Shown here in pieces: positions 16,691 to 25,085 of a stretch of 64,000 nucleotides of DNA (positions are counted from its first letter, which is position 1; each line of letters begins with the position of its first letter). The notes under the pieces were generated by a model. The model was given only the letters and a program-made list of their open reading frames with translations. It did not search any database and had not been told where the DNA came from. Where the stretch lies: positions 32,384-96,383 of the forward strand of contig JACFMR010000017.1 of assembly GCA_019455245.1 (NCBI GenBank), read 5' to 3'. This stretch comes from Opitutaceae bacterium. Its GTDB lineage: Bacteria; Verrucomicrobiota; Verrucomicrobiia; Opitutales; Opitutaceae. Position numbers and translations under genes: made by a program.

Positions 16691-18109
16691 ATGAAACTTT
16701 ACTTCCTGGGGATTTGCGGGACGGCGATGGGCAACGCGGCGCTGCTGGCGCGCGCGGCGGGTCACGAGGTGCTCGGGGCCGACGCCGGCGTTTATCCACC
16801 GATGAGTACCGTGCTGGCGGCGGCCGGCATCGAACTGCACGAGGGCTATGACCCGGCGCGGTTGGCGAAACTCGGGCCCGATCTCGTCGTGATCGGCAAT
16901 GCTCTGTCGCGGGGCAATCCCGAGGTCGAGTGGCTCCTCGACACCCGCGCGCTGGCGTTCACCTCGTTGCCGGCGCTGCTCGCAGACTTCGTGCTCAAGG
17001 GCCGCAAGAACATCGTCATCGCCGGCACCCACGGCAAGACGACCACCACGGCGCTGACCGCCTTTTTGCTGCGCGAAAACGGTCGCGATCCCGGCTTCCT
17101 CATCGGCGGCGTGCCGCAGGATCCGCCGGTCGGCAACCACCTCGGCACGGCAGCGGATCCCTTCGTGATCGAGGGCGACGAATACGACAGCGCCTTCTTC
17201 GACAAGCGCAGCAAGTTCATCCACTACGCGCCGCACATCGCGGTGATGAACAACCTGGAGTTCGACCACGCCGACATCTTCCGCGACCTCGCCGACGTGC
17301 AGCGGACCTTCCTGCACCTCGCGCGCATCGTGCCGCGCAACGGCTGGATCGTGCTCAACGGCGACGACGACAATCTGCGCGCGCTCGGGCCATTCCCGTG
17401 GACGCGAGTTATCAAGGTCGGCACGGGCGAGGGGAATGATGTTCGCATCACCGACTTCACCGAGTCGCCCGAAGGCGTGGGTTTCACGCTGACGTGGTGT
17501 GGCGAGGAGCCGCAGACCGTGCGCTGGAACCAGCCCGGTCTGTTCAACGCGCGTAATGCCGCGATGGCCGCGGTCGCGTCGTCGCTGGCGCTCTGCCCCG
17601 ATGATCCCACACAGCTGAAGCTCAACTCGCTGGCCCGTTTTCGCGGCGTGAAGCGCCGCCAAGAGCTGTTGGTGGACACGCCACGGCTCAAGGTGATCGA
17701 GGATTTCGGCCATCATCCGACGGCGCTGGCCGAGACGTTGCATTCCCTGCGCGCCCGTCATCCCGGTATGATCATCAGCGCGGTCTTTGAACCGCGCAGC
17801 AACACGGCGCGTACCAAGGTGCTGCAAGCGGGCTTCACCCGGGCGCTCGGGCTCGCCGACGAGGTTTACATCGGCGCGGTCAACCGCGCGGACAAGCTGA
17901 AGGACGGCGAGCGCTTCGACGTCGAGGCCGTCGTGCAGCATCTGGAACTACAGGGCGTGCACGCCTGCACGGCGGAGACCAACGCCGCCCTGCTGGAGAA
18001 ACTCGTGGCCAACACCCGCGCCGCGCAGAAGCCGCAGCTCGTGGTCTTCTTCACCAACGGCTCCTTCGACGGGATCATCGGGAAGTTTACCGAAGCCGCC
18101 CAAACCTGA
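16691..18109 (+). CDS. mpl: UDP-N-acetylmuramate:L-Ala-gamma-D-Glu-meso-diaminopimelate ligase
   Basis: 472 residues. It starts MKLYFLGICGTAMGNAALL, the Mpl version of the MurC-like N-terminal Rossmann domain. The ATP-binding loop AGTHGKTTTT is at 111-120, EGDEYDSAFFDKRSKF holds the metal-binding acids, and DFGHHPTA and EPRSNTARTKV are the C-terminal hallmarks that separate Mpl from MurC. It reattaches recycled tripeptide to UDP-MurNAc, so the cell recycles peptidoglycan with meso-diaminopimelate. The ATG lies directly after an A-rich stretch (GGGCAAT), with no clear ribosome-binding site. Confidence 0.95.
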   Translation: MKLYFLGICGTAMGNAALLARAAGHEVLGADAGVYPPMSTVLAAAGIELHEGYDPARLAKLGPDLVVIGNALSRGNPEVEWLLDTRALAFTSLPALLADFVLKGRKNIVIAGTHGKTTTTALTAFLLRENGRDPGFLIGGVPQDPPVGNHLGTAADPFVIEGDEYDSAFFDKRSKFIHYAPHIAVMNNLEFDHADIFRDLADVQRTFLHLARIVPRNGWIVLNGDDDNLRALGPFPWTRVIKVGTGEGNDVRITDFTESPEGVGFTLTWCGEEPQTVRWNQPGLFNARNAAMAAVASSLALCPDDPTQLKLNSLARFRGVKRRQELLVDTPRLKVIEDFGHHPTALAETLHSLRARHPGMIISAVFEPRSNTARTKVLQAGFTRALGLADEVYIGAVNRADKLKDGERFDVEAVVQHLELQGVHACTAETNAALLEKLVANTRAAQKPQLVVFFTNGSFDGIIGKFTEAAQT

Positions 18110-18138
18110 GACCTGAGGCCTGAGACTTGAGACCTGAG
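18104..18138. repeat. Five tandem heptamers, consensus ACCTGAG
   Basis: Five direct copies follow one another: ACCTGAG, ACCTGAG, GCCTGAG, ACTTGAG, ACCTGAG. The first copy contains the TGA stop of mpl, so the array overlaps the end of the gene and continues 29 bases past it. It looks like a slipped-strand simple repeat. Confidence 0.85.
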
Positions 18139-18156
18139 AATTAGAGCATTCTCAGG
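18133..18156. other. Perfect 9-bp hairpin after mpl
   Basis: CCTGAGAAT (18133-18141) and ATTCTCAGG (18148-18156) pair perfectly around the loop TAGAGC. The left arm is the last heptamer copy of the adjacent tandem repeat. No T run follows on either strand, so I call it a structure, possibly a weak terminator between convergent mpl and rimO, rather than a proven terminator. Confidence 0.5.
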
Positions 18157-18246
18157 AAAGGTGTAGCTGCGATTGTGCCGCTGGCGAATGCGTGGCCAGA
18201 GAGCGACCACGTTGTCGCTGCGCTCCAACGCGGCTACGGTTCAATG

Positions 18247-19671
18247 TTACTGCGCCTGCTTGGCGACCTTGAATTCCTTCGGCTTCTGACCCTTGGGCAG
18301 GGCGAGGAGGTCGTAGTCGTGGTAGCCGGTGATCTTCACCTCGACGAACTCGCCGACGGGCAGTTCGCGCGGGACATAGACGCGGCCGTCGATGTCGGGC
18401 GCGTCGGCCTCGCCGCGGGCGACGCCGGGCTCCTCGACGAGGACCTTCAGCGTCTGGCCGACATGGGACTTGGAAACTTCGGCGGCGATGCGCTGCTGGA
18501 GCGCCATGAGCTTGTGCCAGCGGGCTTCCTTCACCTTGGGCGGAATCTGGTCGGGCATCTTGGCGCCGCGCGTGCCTTCTTCCTGCGAGTAACGGAAGAC
18601 GCCGAGGCGCTCGAACTTTGTCTCCTCAATGAATTGGCAGAGCTCGGCGATGTCGTCGTCGTTTTCGCCGGGGAAGCCGACGATGAAGGTGGTGCGGACC
18701 GCGATGCCGGGGATGCCGGCACGGATGCGGCGGATGAGATCGCGGATGTAGTCGCCGCTCGTCTCGCGCTGCATGCGGTCGAGCATGCGGTCGCTGATGT
18801 GCTGGAGCGGGATGTCGATGTAGCGTGCGACCTTCGGGCACTCGGCGATGGTCTTGATGAGCTCGTCGCTCCAGTGGGCCGGGTGCGTGTAGAGCAGGCG
18901 GATCCAGAAATCGCCCTCGATGGCGTTGAGCTCGCGCAGCAGGGTGGTGAGGGCGGTGCCGCGCGAGGAGTCCACCGGGGTGCGCGGGTTCGGGCGCTGC
19001 TCCCAGGTGTCCATGCCGAAGAAGGTCGTGTCCTGCGAGATGAGGTTCAGCTCCTTTACTCCCTCCTGCACGAGGCGACGGGCTTCCTGGACGACGCTTT
19101 CCACGGTGCGGCTGCGATGACGTCCGCGGATCTGCGGGATGATGCAGAACGTGCAGGGGTGGTTGCAGCCCTCGGCGATCTTGATGTAGGCGAAATGGGC
19201 GGGCGTGAGCCGGAAGCGCGGCGTGTCGTAGTCCGGGATGTAAGTGGACTTGCCCTCGACGAACACCGCCGGATCGGCCTTGGGCTCACCTTTGCCGCGC
19301 TCCTTGGCGTAAATCTCCTCGATGATCGGAGCGACCTTCGTGACCTGGTCGAGGCCGATGAAGGCGTCCACCTCGTCGTGCAGCTCAGTCTTGAGGTCCT
19401 TGGAGAAACGCTGGCTCATGCAGCCGGCGACGATGAGCTTCTGCTCCTTGCGGCGCTTTTTCATCCCCTTGTTTTGATGGACCTCGAGGATGTGGCCGAT
19501 GGACTCCTCCTTGGATGAATCGATGAACGAGCAGGTGTTGACGATGACGACGTCGGCCTTTTCCGCTTCGGGGATCACGGTCATTCCGGCCTGATGCAGG
19601 TGACCGATCATGATCTCGCTATCGACGAGATTCTTGGCGCAACCGAGGGAGATGAGGCTGACTTTGATCAT
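18247..19671 (-). CDS. rimO: Ribosomal protein uS12 (Asp88) methylthiotransferase RimO
   Basis: 474 residues from the ATG at 19671. The UPF0004 domain starts VSLISLGCAKNLVDSE, the RimO signature. Its [4Fe-4S] ligands are C11, C47 (VNTCSFID) and C84 (VAGCMSQR). The radical SAM cluster is C169-x3-C173-x2-C176 in EGCNHPCTFCI. A C-terminal TRAM domain (GQTLKVLVEEPGVARG...) follows. RimO adds a methylthio group to uS12 in the ribosome. A 20-residue Lys-rich tail after the TRAM domain (LPKGQKPKEFKVAKQAQ) looks lineage-specific. The region between this gene and the small basic gene holds a strong terminator. Confidence 0.94.
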   Translation of the reverse strand: MIKVSLISLGCAKNLVDSEIMIGHLHQAGMTVIPEAEKADVVIVNTCSFIDSSKEESIGHILEVHQNKGMKKRRKEQKLIVAGCMSQRFSKDLKTELHDEVDAFIGLDQVTKVAPIIEEIYAKERGKGEPKADPAVFVEGKSTYIPDYDTPRFRLTPAHFAYIKIAEGCNHPCTFCIIPQIRGRHRSRTVESVVQEARRLVQEGVKELNLISQDTTFFGMDTWEQRPNPRTPVDSSRGTALTTLLRELNAIEGDFWIRLLYTHPAHWSDELIKTIAECPKVARYIDIPLQHISDRMLDRMQRETSGDYIRDLIRRIRAGIPGIAVRTTFIVGFPGENDDDIAELCQFIEETKFERLGVFRYSQEEGTRGAKMPDQIPPKVKEARWHKLMALQQRIAAEVSKSHVGQTLKVLVEEPGVARGEADAPDIDGRVYVPRELPVGEFVEVKITGYHDYDLLALPKGQKPKEFKVAKQAQ

Positions 19672-19706
19672 GCAGGCGGTGAAGTACGGCCGCGCCGGGG
19701 TGGAAC

Positions 19707-19734
19707 AAAAAACCGCGGCATGGGCCGCGGTTTT
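19707..19734 (-). terminator. Strong (bidirectional) terminator after the small basic protein gene
   Basis: The stem AACCGCGGC (19711-19719) / GCCGCGGTT (19724-19732) has loop ATGG. It is followed by T6 on the minus strand and T4 on the plus strand. It lies between the 32-residue gene and rimO, both on the minus strand, so rimO must have its own promoter in the 35 bases after the hairpin. Confidence 0.9.
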
Positions 19735-19756
19735 ACGCACCGACGACGGTGGCGGG

Positions 19757-19855
19757 TTATTTCTTCTTGGCGGTGCTTTGGACGCGGGCTTTCTTGCGTT
19801 TCAGGTAGGCCATGCGACGCTTCTTTTTGATCTCTTTGTTATACTGTTTGCTCAT
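19757..19855 (-). CDS. 32-residue highly basic small protein
   Basis: It encodes MSKQYNKEIKKKRRMAYLKR followed by KKARVQSTAKKK and TAA: 32 residues with 15 Lys or Arg and no hydrophobic core. ATG at 19855, no Shine-Dalgarno sequence, and a strong Rho-independent terminator 23 bases beyond the stop; a dedicated terminator supports a real gene. Composition and size are those of a small ribosomal or RNA-binding protein, but I do not recognise it as bTHX, bS21 or bL36. I believe short KKKRR-AYLKRKK proteins occur in related bacteria, but I cannot verify that here. Confidence 0.7.
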   Translation of the reverse strand: MSKQYNKEIKKKRRMAYLKRKKARVQSTAKKK

Positions 19856-19904
19856 GTAATTTGGATTGGGTGAGGCGGGTAGCATCCGGGCGGAAGGCCG
19901 GGAG

Positions 19905-21776
19905 TCAAGAGTCCGCCGCGGCGGTCGTTGGCTCCTTGGCGGCTTCGTCCGCTCCGACCCAGGCTTCCAGCCGGGCCTTTTGTTCCGGGGTTGCTTCGGG
20001 GTGAATTTCCAGGCGGAAGGTCTGCTTGGGTTCGACCGCGAGGGTGGCGGATCGGGTCAACAGTTGCCCCCGCCGGCTGATGAGCAGGGTCACTTCCTCG
20101 CCGGGCGGGTAGGTTTGCAGCAAGCGCAAAGGGTTGGAGTCCACGCGGAAGCCGTTGATGGCCACGACTTCGTCCTGCACGTAGAGCCCGGCGTCATAGG
20201 CCGGGGTGCCGTGACGAACGCTGGTGACCATGATGCGGCCGTCCTCGACCTTGTAGTCGAGCCCGAGCCAGCCCGGTTCGGGATCGGGCGGTTCCAGCTT
20301 GTTGGGCAGGAGCTTGCGCTCCGGTTCCTTCGGCGATTCGAACCGCAGGCCATACGTGTCCAGCAGCGGCTGGTAGTCGAATTGCGCGGGGGTTTGGATG
20401 TTCGCCCGATACCACGGGGCGAGGTCGGTGCCGGCGATCTCGGTGAGCAGATCGATGAATTCCTCCTCGCTGTAACCGCGGTCACCGCTGAAACGCTCGA
20501 AGGCGGCGCGCATCACGTCGTCGAGCGAGGCGGCGCCATCGCTGACGCGGCGCAACTCCGCATCGAGCAGGGCGGCGGCGAGCGCTCCGCCGCTGTAGTA
20601 ACTGATGCGGGTGTTGACCGAATTTTCGTCCGGGCGGTAGGCCTTGATCCAGGTGTCGAAGGAGGACTCGCTGAGCGATTGCACTAGGCGCCCGGGGGTG
20701 CGTTCGATGCCGGCGATGAGACCGCTGAGGGTGTTGAGGTAATCCTTTTGAGTGTAAAAGCCGGCGCGCCGCAGCAGCACATGTTGGTAGTAACTGGTGA
20801 TGCCTTCCACGACCCAGAGCGTCTTGGTGTAGGCCTCGTGTTCGTAGGGGAACGGGCCGAGCTCCTCGGGGCGCAGGCGTTTGCCGTTCCAGGCATGGAA
20901 GTATTCGTGGCTCACCAACGACAACCAAGAGTTCAACCCGGCGCGGCTGCGCGAAAGCCAGCGGTCGGCCATCATCACGAAGCCTTGCCGGTGTTCCAAA
21001 CCGCCGCGCTGGCCGGAGAGCAGGTTGAACACGTAATAAGGCTCGGCGTAGGGCAGGCCGCCCCAGAACCCGACCTGGGTGCGGGCGATCTGTTCAAAAT
21101 GCCGGGCGGCGCGCGCGTTGTCCCAGACGCCGGCGCCACCGGTCGTGACGAGATAGTGTTTCACGCCGTCGATCTCGAAGCTGTCCACCTGCGGCGAACC
21201 GGCCAGGATCGGGCTGTCGATCAGCGTGTCGAAATCCGGCGCGATGTAGTGATGCGGCCGGTCACCCGCGGGCAGCGCGGTGTAGGTGCCGGTCCAACCC
21301 GCGGGCAACTCGAGTTGCACGTGGTAGGCGCGGTCAAGCTGGTCCGCGACCGCGAGGAAGGTGGGCGCGCCGTTGATCATGGCGAAATCGCCCTCGATCC
21401 AGTTGGAACGCACGTTGATTTCCCAGCCGTAGATGCGGTAGCGCACATGAACCTGGGCGTGTCCCGCGGTGGCGATCTGCCAGCGGTTCTTGGTGGTCTT
21501 CGTGACCGTCAGTTCACCGCCGGCGGGATCGGCCGCGGTGACGCGGTCGATGTTGCGGGCATATTCACGCACCAGATACGAACCGGGCGTCCACACCGGC
21601 ATGAACAGGTCCACGGTGGCCGCGCCGGCGGTGGGGACAACCGCCTCGACCTCGACATAGTGCTGCAGCGCCTCGGGGAAGCGCAGCGTGTAGTTGATGG
21701 CCGGCAGACCGGCACCGTGGGCCGGCGCAATGGCCAGCAGCATCAGGCAGAGAGGGAGCAGCGAACGCAGTGACAT
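19905..21776 (-). CDS. M61-family (glycyl aminopeptidase-like) peptidase with PDZ domain
   Basis: 623 residues with a signal peptide (MSLRSLLPLCLMLLAIAPAHG). An N-terminal beta domain (PVWTPGSYLVREYARNIDRV) is typical of M61. The zinc site is His290-Glu291-x2-His294 in SHEYFHAWNGKRLRP, with Glu324 in VVEGITSYYQ as the third ligand. GGLEHRQG (258-265) is the M61 substrate loop. A C-terminal PDZ domain (about 510-590, GLDYKVEDGRIMVTSVRHGT, PAYDAGLYVQDEVVAINGFRV) follows. M61 enzymes prefer N-terminal Gly or Ala. It is periplasmic. There is a 66-base AT-rich gap to the next gene. Confidence 0.92.
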   Translation of the reverse strand: MSLRSLLPLCLMLLAIAPAHGAGLPAINYTLRFPEALQHYVEVEAVVPTAGAATVDLFMPVWTPGSYLVREYARNIDRVTAADPAGGELTVTKTTKNRWQIATAGHAQVHVRYRIYGWEINVRSNWIEGDFAMINGAPTFLAVADQLDRAYHVQLELPAGWTGTYTALPAGDRPHHYIAPDFDTLIDSPILAGSPQVDSFEIDGVKHYLVTTGGAGVWDNARAARHFEQIARTQVGFWGGLPYAEPYYVFNLLSGQRGGLEHRQGFVMMADRWLSRSRAGLNSWLSLVSHEYFHAWNGKRLRPEELGPFPYEHEAYTKTLWVVEGITSYYQHVLLRRAGFYTQKDYLNTLSGLIAGIERTPGRLVQSLSESSFDTWIKAYRPDENSVNTRISYYSGGALAAALLDAELRRVSDGAASLDDVMRAAFERFSGDRGYSEEEFIDLLTEIAGTDLAPWYRANIQTPAQFDYQPLLDTYGLRFESPKEPERKLLPNKLEPPDPEPGWLGLDYKVEDGRIMVTSVRHGTPAYDAGLYVQDEVVAINGFRVDSNPLRLLQTYPPGEEVTLLISRRGQLLTRSATLAVEPKQTFRLEIHPEATPEQKARLEAWVGADEAAKEPTTAAADS

Positions 21777-21842
21777 GAATGGCCAAGCGTAGCAAACGTC
21801 GCGCGGACCGCGAGCAATTGTGCCAAAATTGGCGCTGATAAT

Positions 21843-22877
21843 TCAGGCTTCGCCCCACGGCCGGCCGTCGCGGACCTGATTGCCCTCGCGGGTCCAGCGG
21901 TAGACCAGAGGCGCCTTGGTGCGGTCGAGCGCCTTCAGGAGCGCCGGATTGTTGCGCTTGGGCAGGGTAAGTTCGGTGAGGCCGTCGGCGTCGCAGTTCA
22001 ACCAGCGGGCATAGGGTTTGAAAAATTCGGGCCGGCCGATGATGCGCGAAAGCGGCGGGAGGGCGGATTCCCCGCCCACCGGTTCCGAACTGCGGGCCGG
22101 CGGCCCGCGCTCCCGGTGCCGGTCGAGCGCGAGGAAGGCATAGGGCAGGCTGCGCAGGTCGATGCCCGCGCGCTGGCCGAATTTTACCCAGTCGGGATCC
22201 GCGAAAATCGCGGGCGGTGGCGGCGCGAAGAAGTGGCACCAATGGCGTTCGTTGCCCTCGGTGAATATCGGACAGGCCTGCTGATGCGTGCAGGGTGCCA
22301 CGACGTGAAAATGCGCGCGCACCGCCTCGCGGATAAGACCCAGCCCGCGGCTCGTCTCGGAGGTGCCGGGCTCGACCCAAAGCACCGCCTCAGCGCGGGC
22401 GATCAGATCCCGGAGCCCCGCAAGTGCCTCGGTGGAGAGTTCGTTGAGCACATGGCTGATCAACAGCAGGCCGATGGAATCGTCGCCGCGGAAAAATCCC
22501 GGCGTCACCGTAGTGACATCCAGCCCGGGAAATTGACGCCGCGCTGCATCCGTGGCGAAATCCGCGGCGAGCGGTGCGTGGTCCCAGCAGTGGAGCGTGT
22601 CAAACCGCTCCGGGCCAAAACTCGCGATGACGCGCCGCGCGGCGATGCCGCTGCCGCAGCCCCAGTCGAGCACGGTCCGCGATGTCGGTTGCCACTGCCG
22701 GAGGTGCAGTTCGCGCAGCACGTGGTCCCATTTCCAGCCGATGCGCTCGCCGTAGGTCAGATCATAACTCGCGAGCGCGGTTTCCGATTCCCAGTAGGGC
22801 CCCTTGGCCGCGCCGCCGTGGAGAAACCCGTCGCGCAACCGGTCCAATGCCGGCCAGTCCAGTTCGGTCCATTTCAT
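21843..22877 (-). CDS. Rsm22/METTL17-like methyltransferase with putative Fe-S cysteines
   Basis: 344 residues from ATG 22877 (MKWTELDWPALDRLR). The SAM domain shows VLDWGCGSGIAARRV (about 69-83), then the Rsm22 hallmark SHVLNEL and WVEPGTSETSRGL. Cysteines C196, C202, C214 (PCTHQQACPIF...WCHFF) and a distal C295 (RWLNCDADGLTEL) match the arrangement that binds an Fe-S cluster in mitochondrial METTL17/Rsm22, which assists small-subunit ribosome assembly. LTLPKRN near the end is also family-typical. It is the last of five tightly spaced minus-strand genes. Confidence 0.8.
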   Translation of the reverse strand: MKWTELDWPALDRLRDGFLHGGAAKGPYWESETALASYDLTYGERIGWKWDHVLRELHLRQWQPTSRTVLDWGCGSGIAARRVIASFGPERFDTLHCWDHAPLAADFATDAARRQFPGLDVTTVTPGFFRGDDSIGLLLISHVLNELSTEALAGLRDLIARAEAVLWVEPGTSETSRGLGLIREAVRAHFHVVAPCTHQQACPIFTEGNERHWCHFFAPPPPAIFADPDWVKFGQRAGIDLRSLPYAFLALDRHRERGPPARSSEPVGGESALPPLSRIIGRPEFFKPYARWLNCDADGLTELTLPKRNNPALLKALDRTKAPLVYRWTREGNQVRDGRPWGEA

Positions 22878-22895
22878 CGCGGGCAACGGTTGTGT

Positions 22896-24059
22896 TCAGG
22901 TCTCAAGGATGAAGTTCAGATGCCGGGCCAGTTGCTGGTGTTTGATGCCATAGAACCGCGCGAAGTCGCGCAACCGCTCCGCCTGTGCGGGGTCGGGGGG
23001 GCGGCCGGTCCGGATGGCGGCGATCATCAGGTTCTTGGCGGTGTGCTCGGTGGAAACAAACTCGAAGACCTTGGTGCGGTAGCCCGCGGTTTCGAGCAGC
23101 TGGGCGCGCAGGGCGTCGGTGACAAATTCGGCCTGACGTTCCTGAAAAATGCCGTGCTGCAGGGCGTCGGCCAAAACAGGCGGCGCGGTGAGCTGCGGGC
23201 GCAGTTCCTTTTGGCAGCAGGGTGAAACGACGAGCAACGCGGCGCCGCTGGCGATGCCCGCGGCGAGGGCGTCGTCGGTGGCCGTGTCGCAGGCATGCAG
23301 CGCGATGAGCATGTCGATCCCTGCCGGCGTGGTGGTGCCAATGTCACCGACGGTGAATTCCAGATTGGAGCAGTGGCACTCGCGGGCGATGCGATTGGTG
23401 AGGTCAACCAAATCGGCGCGGCGCTCGATGCCTTGCACCTTGGCTTTGGAACCGAGCAGCGTGGCGACGGCGAAGGTGAGGTAGCCCTTGCCGCAGCCCA
23501 TGTCGGCAATCCGCCACGGGCGGTCCGTCGGCAGATCGGCTTCCGCAGACAAATGGTCAATGAGTTCGGTGAACTTCTGAATCTGGCGATATTTCGCCGC
23601 CATGCCCTCGCGGGGCTGGCCGCGATCGTTGGTGACACCGAGGGCGCGCAACCAGGGCAGCTGTGGATCAAGCGAATGCTGCCGGGTGCGGTCGTGGGAC
23701 TCGGGTTGGGTCCCGGCCTGTACGGTTTTGCTGCGCAGCCGCGCGGTTCCGTCCGGCTGGAGTTCCAACTGCACCTGCCGGGTGGCCGTGAACAAATGGG
23801 CGTCGAAAAACGTGTCTGCGAGCAGACGGGAGATTTCCCGGGCCGCGGAATCCGCAGGGTGATTCTTGGTCACATCGCGCGTGCGATGGCGGTAAACGAA
23901 ACTGAACTGCGGACCGGTCTTGAGCCGGACCGGGCGCACGTGGACATTGCGCAGATCGGAGTCGGGTGCGCGGGGCTTGCCGAGGGTCAGTTTGCCGAAG
24001 GTGCCGTCGGCCAGCGCGGTCCGCAGCAGTTCGTCAAAGCGTGCTAGGTTCGACTCCAT
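22896..24059 (-). CDS. SAM-dependent methyltransferase, METTL25/RRNAD1-like
   Basis: 387 residues. Residues 1-140 form an N-terminal domain of unknown role. YRQIQKFTELIDHL leads into the SAM motif IADMGCGKGYLTFA (184-197), then HACDTATD (255-262) and VVSPCCQKELR (277-287). This Gly-Cys-Gly-Lys-Gly, His-x-Cys and Pro-Cys-Cys triad is the pattern of the METTL25/RRNAD1 branch and its bacterial relatives. The target is unknown but RNA is likely. It lies between a binding-protein gene (8 bases upstream) and the Rsm22-like gene (18 bases downstream), implying co-transcription. Confidence 0.75.
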   Translation of the reverse strand: MESNLARFDELLRTALADGTFGKLTLGKPRAPDSDLRNVHVRPVRLKTGPQFSFVYRHRTRDVTKNHPADSAAREISRLLADTFFDAHLFTATRQVQLELQPDGTARLRSKTVQAGTQPESHDRTRQHSLDPQLPWLRALGVTNDRGQPREGMAAKYRQIQKFTELIDHLSAEADLPTDRPWRIADMGCGKGYLTFAVATLLGSKAKVQGIERRADLVDLTNRIARECHCSNLEFTVGDIGTTTPAGIDMLIALHACDTATDDALAAGIASGAALLVVSPCCQKELRPQLTAPPVLADALQHGIFQERQAEFVTDALRAQLLETAGYRTKVFEFVSTEHTAKNLMIAAIRTGRPPDPAQAERLRDFARFYGIKHQQLARHLNFILET

Positions 24060-24067
24060 GGCCGGGA

Positions 24068-25078
24068 TCAGTGCGACCCGGTTTCCGCCGGCAGGAAGGC
24101 AAAGGTCGCCACATCCTCGACGCGCACCGGCTGGTCCAACGCGCCGATTTCCTGCAGGAGATTGATCTGGGATAGCAACCGCTGCGTCGTGAGCTGGCCC
24201 ATGGTCTCGCCGCGCGCAGGATCGCCGAGCACGAGTTGATAATCCTTCATTGCCTTGATGCTGTAGGCCATGAATTCGGGCGAGAGATCAGGGCGCAGTT
24301 GGCGGAGCCGGTCGTTGGCAGGCGTGGGATCGCCGGTGAGATAATCCACCCAGCCGCGCAGGCTCGCGCGTACGAATTTGGCCACGACCTCGGGGTTGCG
24401 TTCCAGATAGTCGCGGCTGCCGAAGATGGCGCGGTAGGGCTCGTAGCCCAGCTCCGAGCTGGCGATGAGGAGCGCGCCAACCTTGGCGCCGCGCTCGGTC
24501 GCGTAAAAGGGTTCGTTGGTCACGAAGCACTGCTGGATGAATTTCGGGTCATTCATGAACCGCGCGAGATCGCCGACGAGCGGCAGCAGGTTGAACTTGA
24601 TGCCGAGTTTGCGGCGGGCGACCTCGTGCCACGTGGAGCCGGCGCCGGCCATGAGGGTCTTGCCGTCAAGGTCGCGCAGGCTTTGCAGCGGATGCGACTG
24701 ATGAAAGAGGATGCCCTGCGCGTCGCGCTGCATCTCGGCGGCGACCATGCGCAACGGCAGTCCGCGGGCGATCGCCACGATGATGTCGTCGCCGTTGGTC
24801 ATGCCGAGGTCGGCGCGGCCCGTGGCCACACTGGACATGACCTGGGCGTTGGGTCCGCCCGGCAGGATTTCCACGTCGAGACCTTCCTCCGCGTAGTAGC
24901 CCTTGGCCAAGGCCTGGTAGTAACCGCCGTGTTCGGGTTGGGGAAACCAGTCGGTCTGAAAACGGACCTTGACCGGCGCCGAGGTTGCGGGCGCGGCGGA
25001 TTCGGCCGGACGGCCGCAGCCGGACAACAGCACGAACAGCAGGCTGAGAAACAGGGAAACGGGGATGACGTTTTTCAT
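24068..25078 (-). CDS. ABC transporter substrate-binding lipoprotein, NMT1/ThiY-like
   Basis: 336 residues with a lipobox (LLSGC, Cys21). The mature protein starts with the NMT1/THI5 fold: VRFQTDWFPQPEHGGYYQALAKG, YYAEEGLDVEILPGG, and VATGRADLGMTNGDDIIVAIARG. Related proteins bind thiamine precursors (ThiY), riboflavin-like compounds, taurine or nitrate analogues; the ligand cannot be settled from the sequence. It is encoded directly after its cognate permease (7-base gap) and ATPase genes, giving a complete importer. Confidence 0.88.
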   Translation of the reverse strand: MKNVIPVSLFLSLLFVLLSGCGRPAESAAPATSAPVKVRFQTDWFPQPEHGGYYQALAKGYYAEEGLDVEILPGGPNAQVMSSVATGRADLGMTNGDDIIVAIARGLPLRMVAAEMQRDAQGILFHQSHPLQSLRDLDGKTLMAGAGSTWHEVARRKLGIKFNLLPLVGDLARFMNDPKFIQQCFVTNEPFYATERGAKVGALLIASSELGYEPYRAIFGSRDYLERNPEVVAKFVRASLRGWVDYLTGDPTPANDRLRQLRPDLSPEFMAYSIKAMKDYQLVLGDPARGETMGQLTTQRLLSQINLLQEIGALDQPVRVEDVATFAFLPAETGSH

Positions 25079-25085
25079 GGTTGTA

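Noticed and set aside
16625..17941. 438-codon minus-strand frame opposite mpl
   Set aside because: mpl is unambiguous on the plus strand, and the antisense translation has no domain.
18104..18156. CRISPR array
   Set aside because: Repeat units are seven bases with no spacers and no cas genes nearby.
21843..24059. DNA methyltransferases of a defence or restriction-modification system
   Set aside because: Both match RNA-type or ribosome-associated families, and no nuclease or specificity subunit is near.
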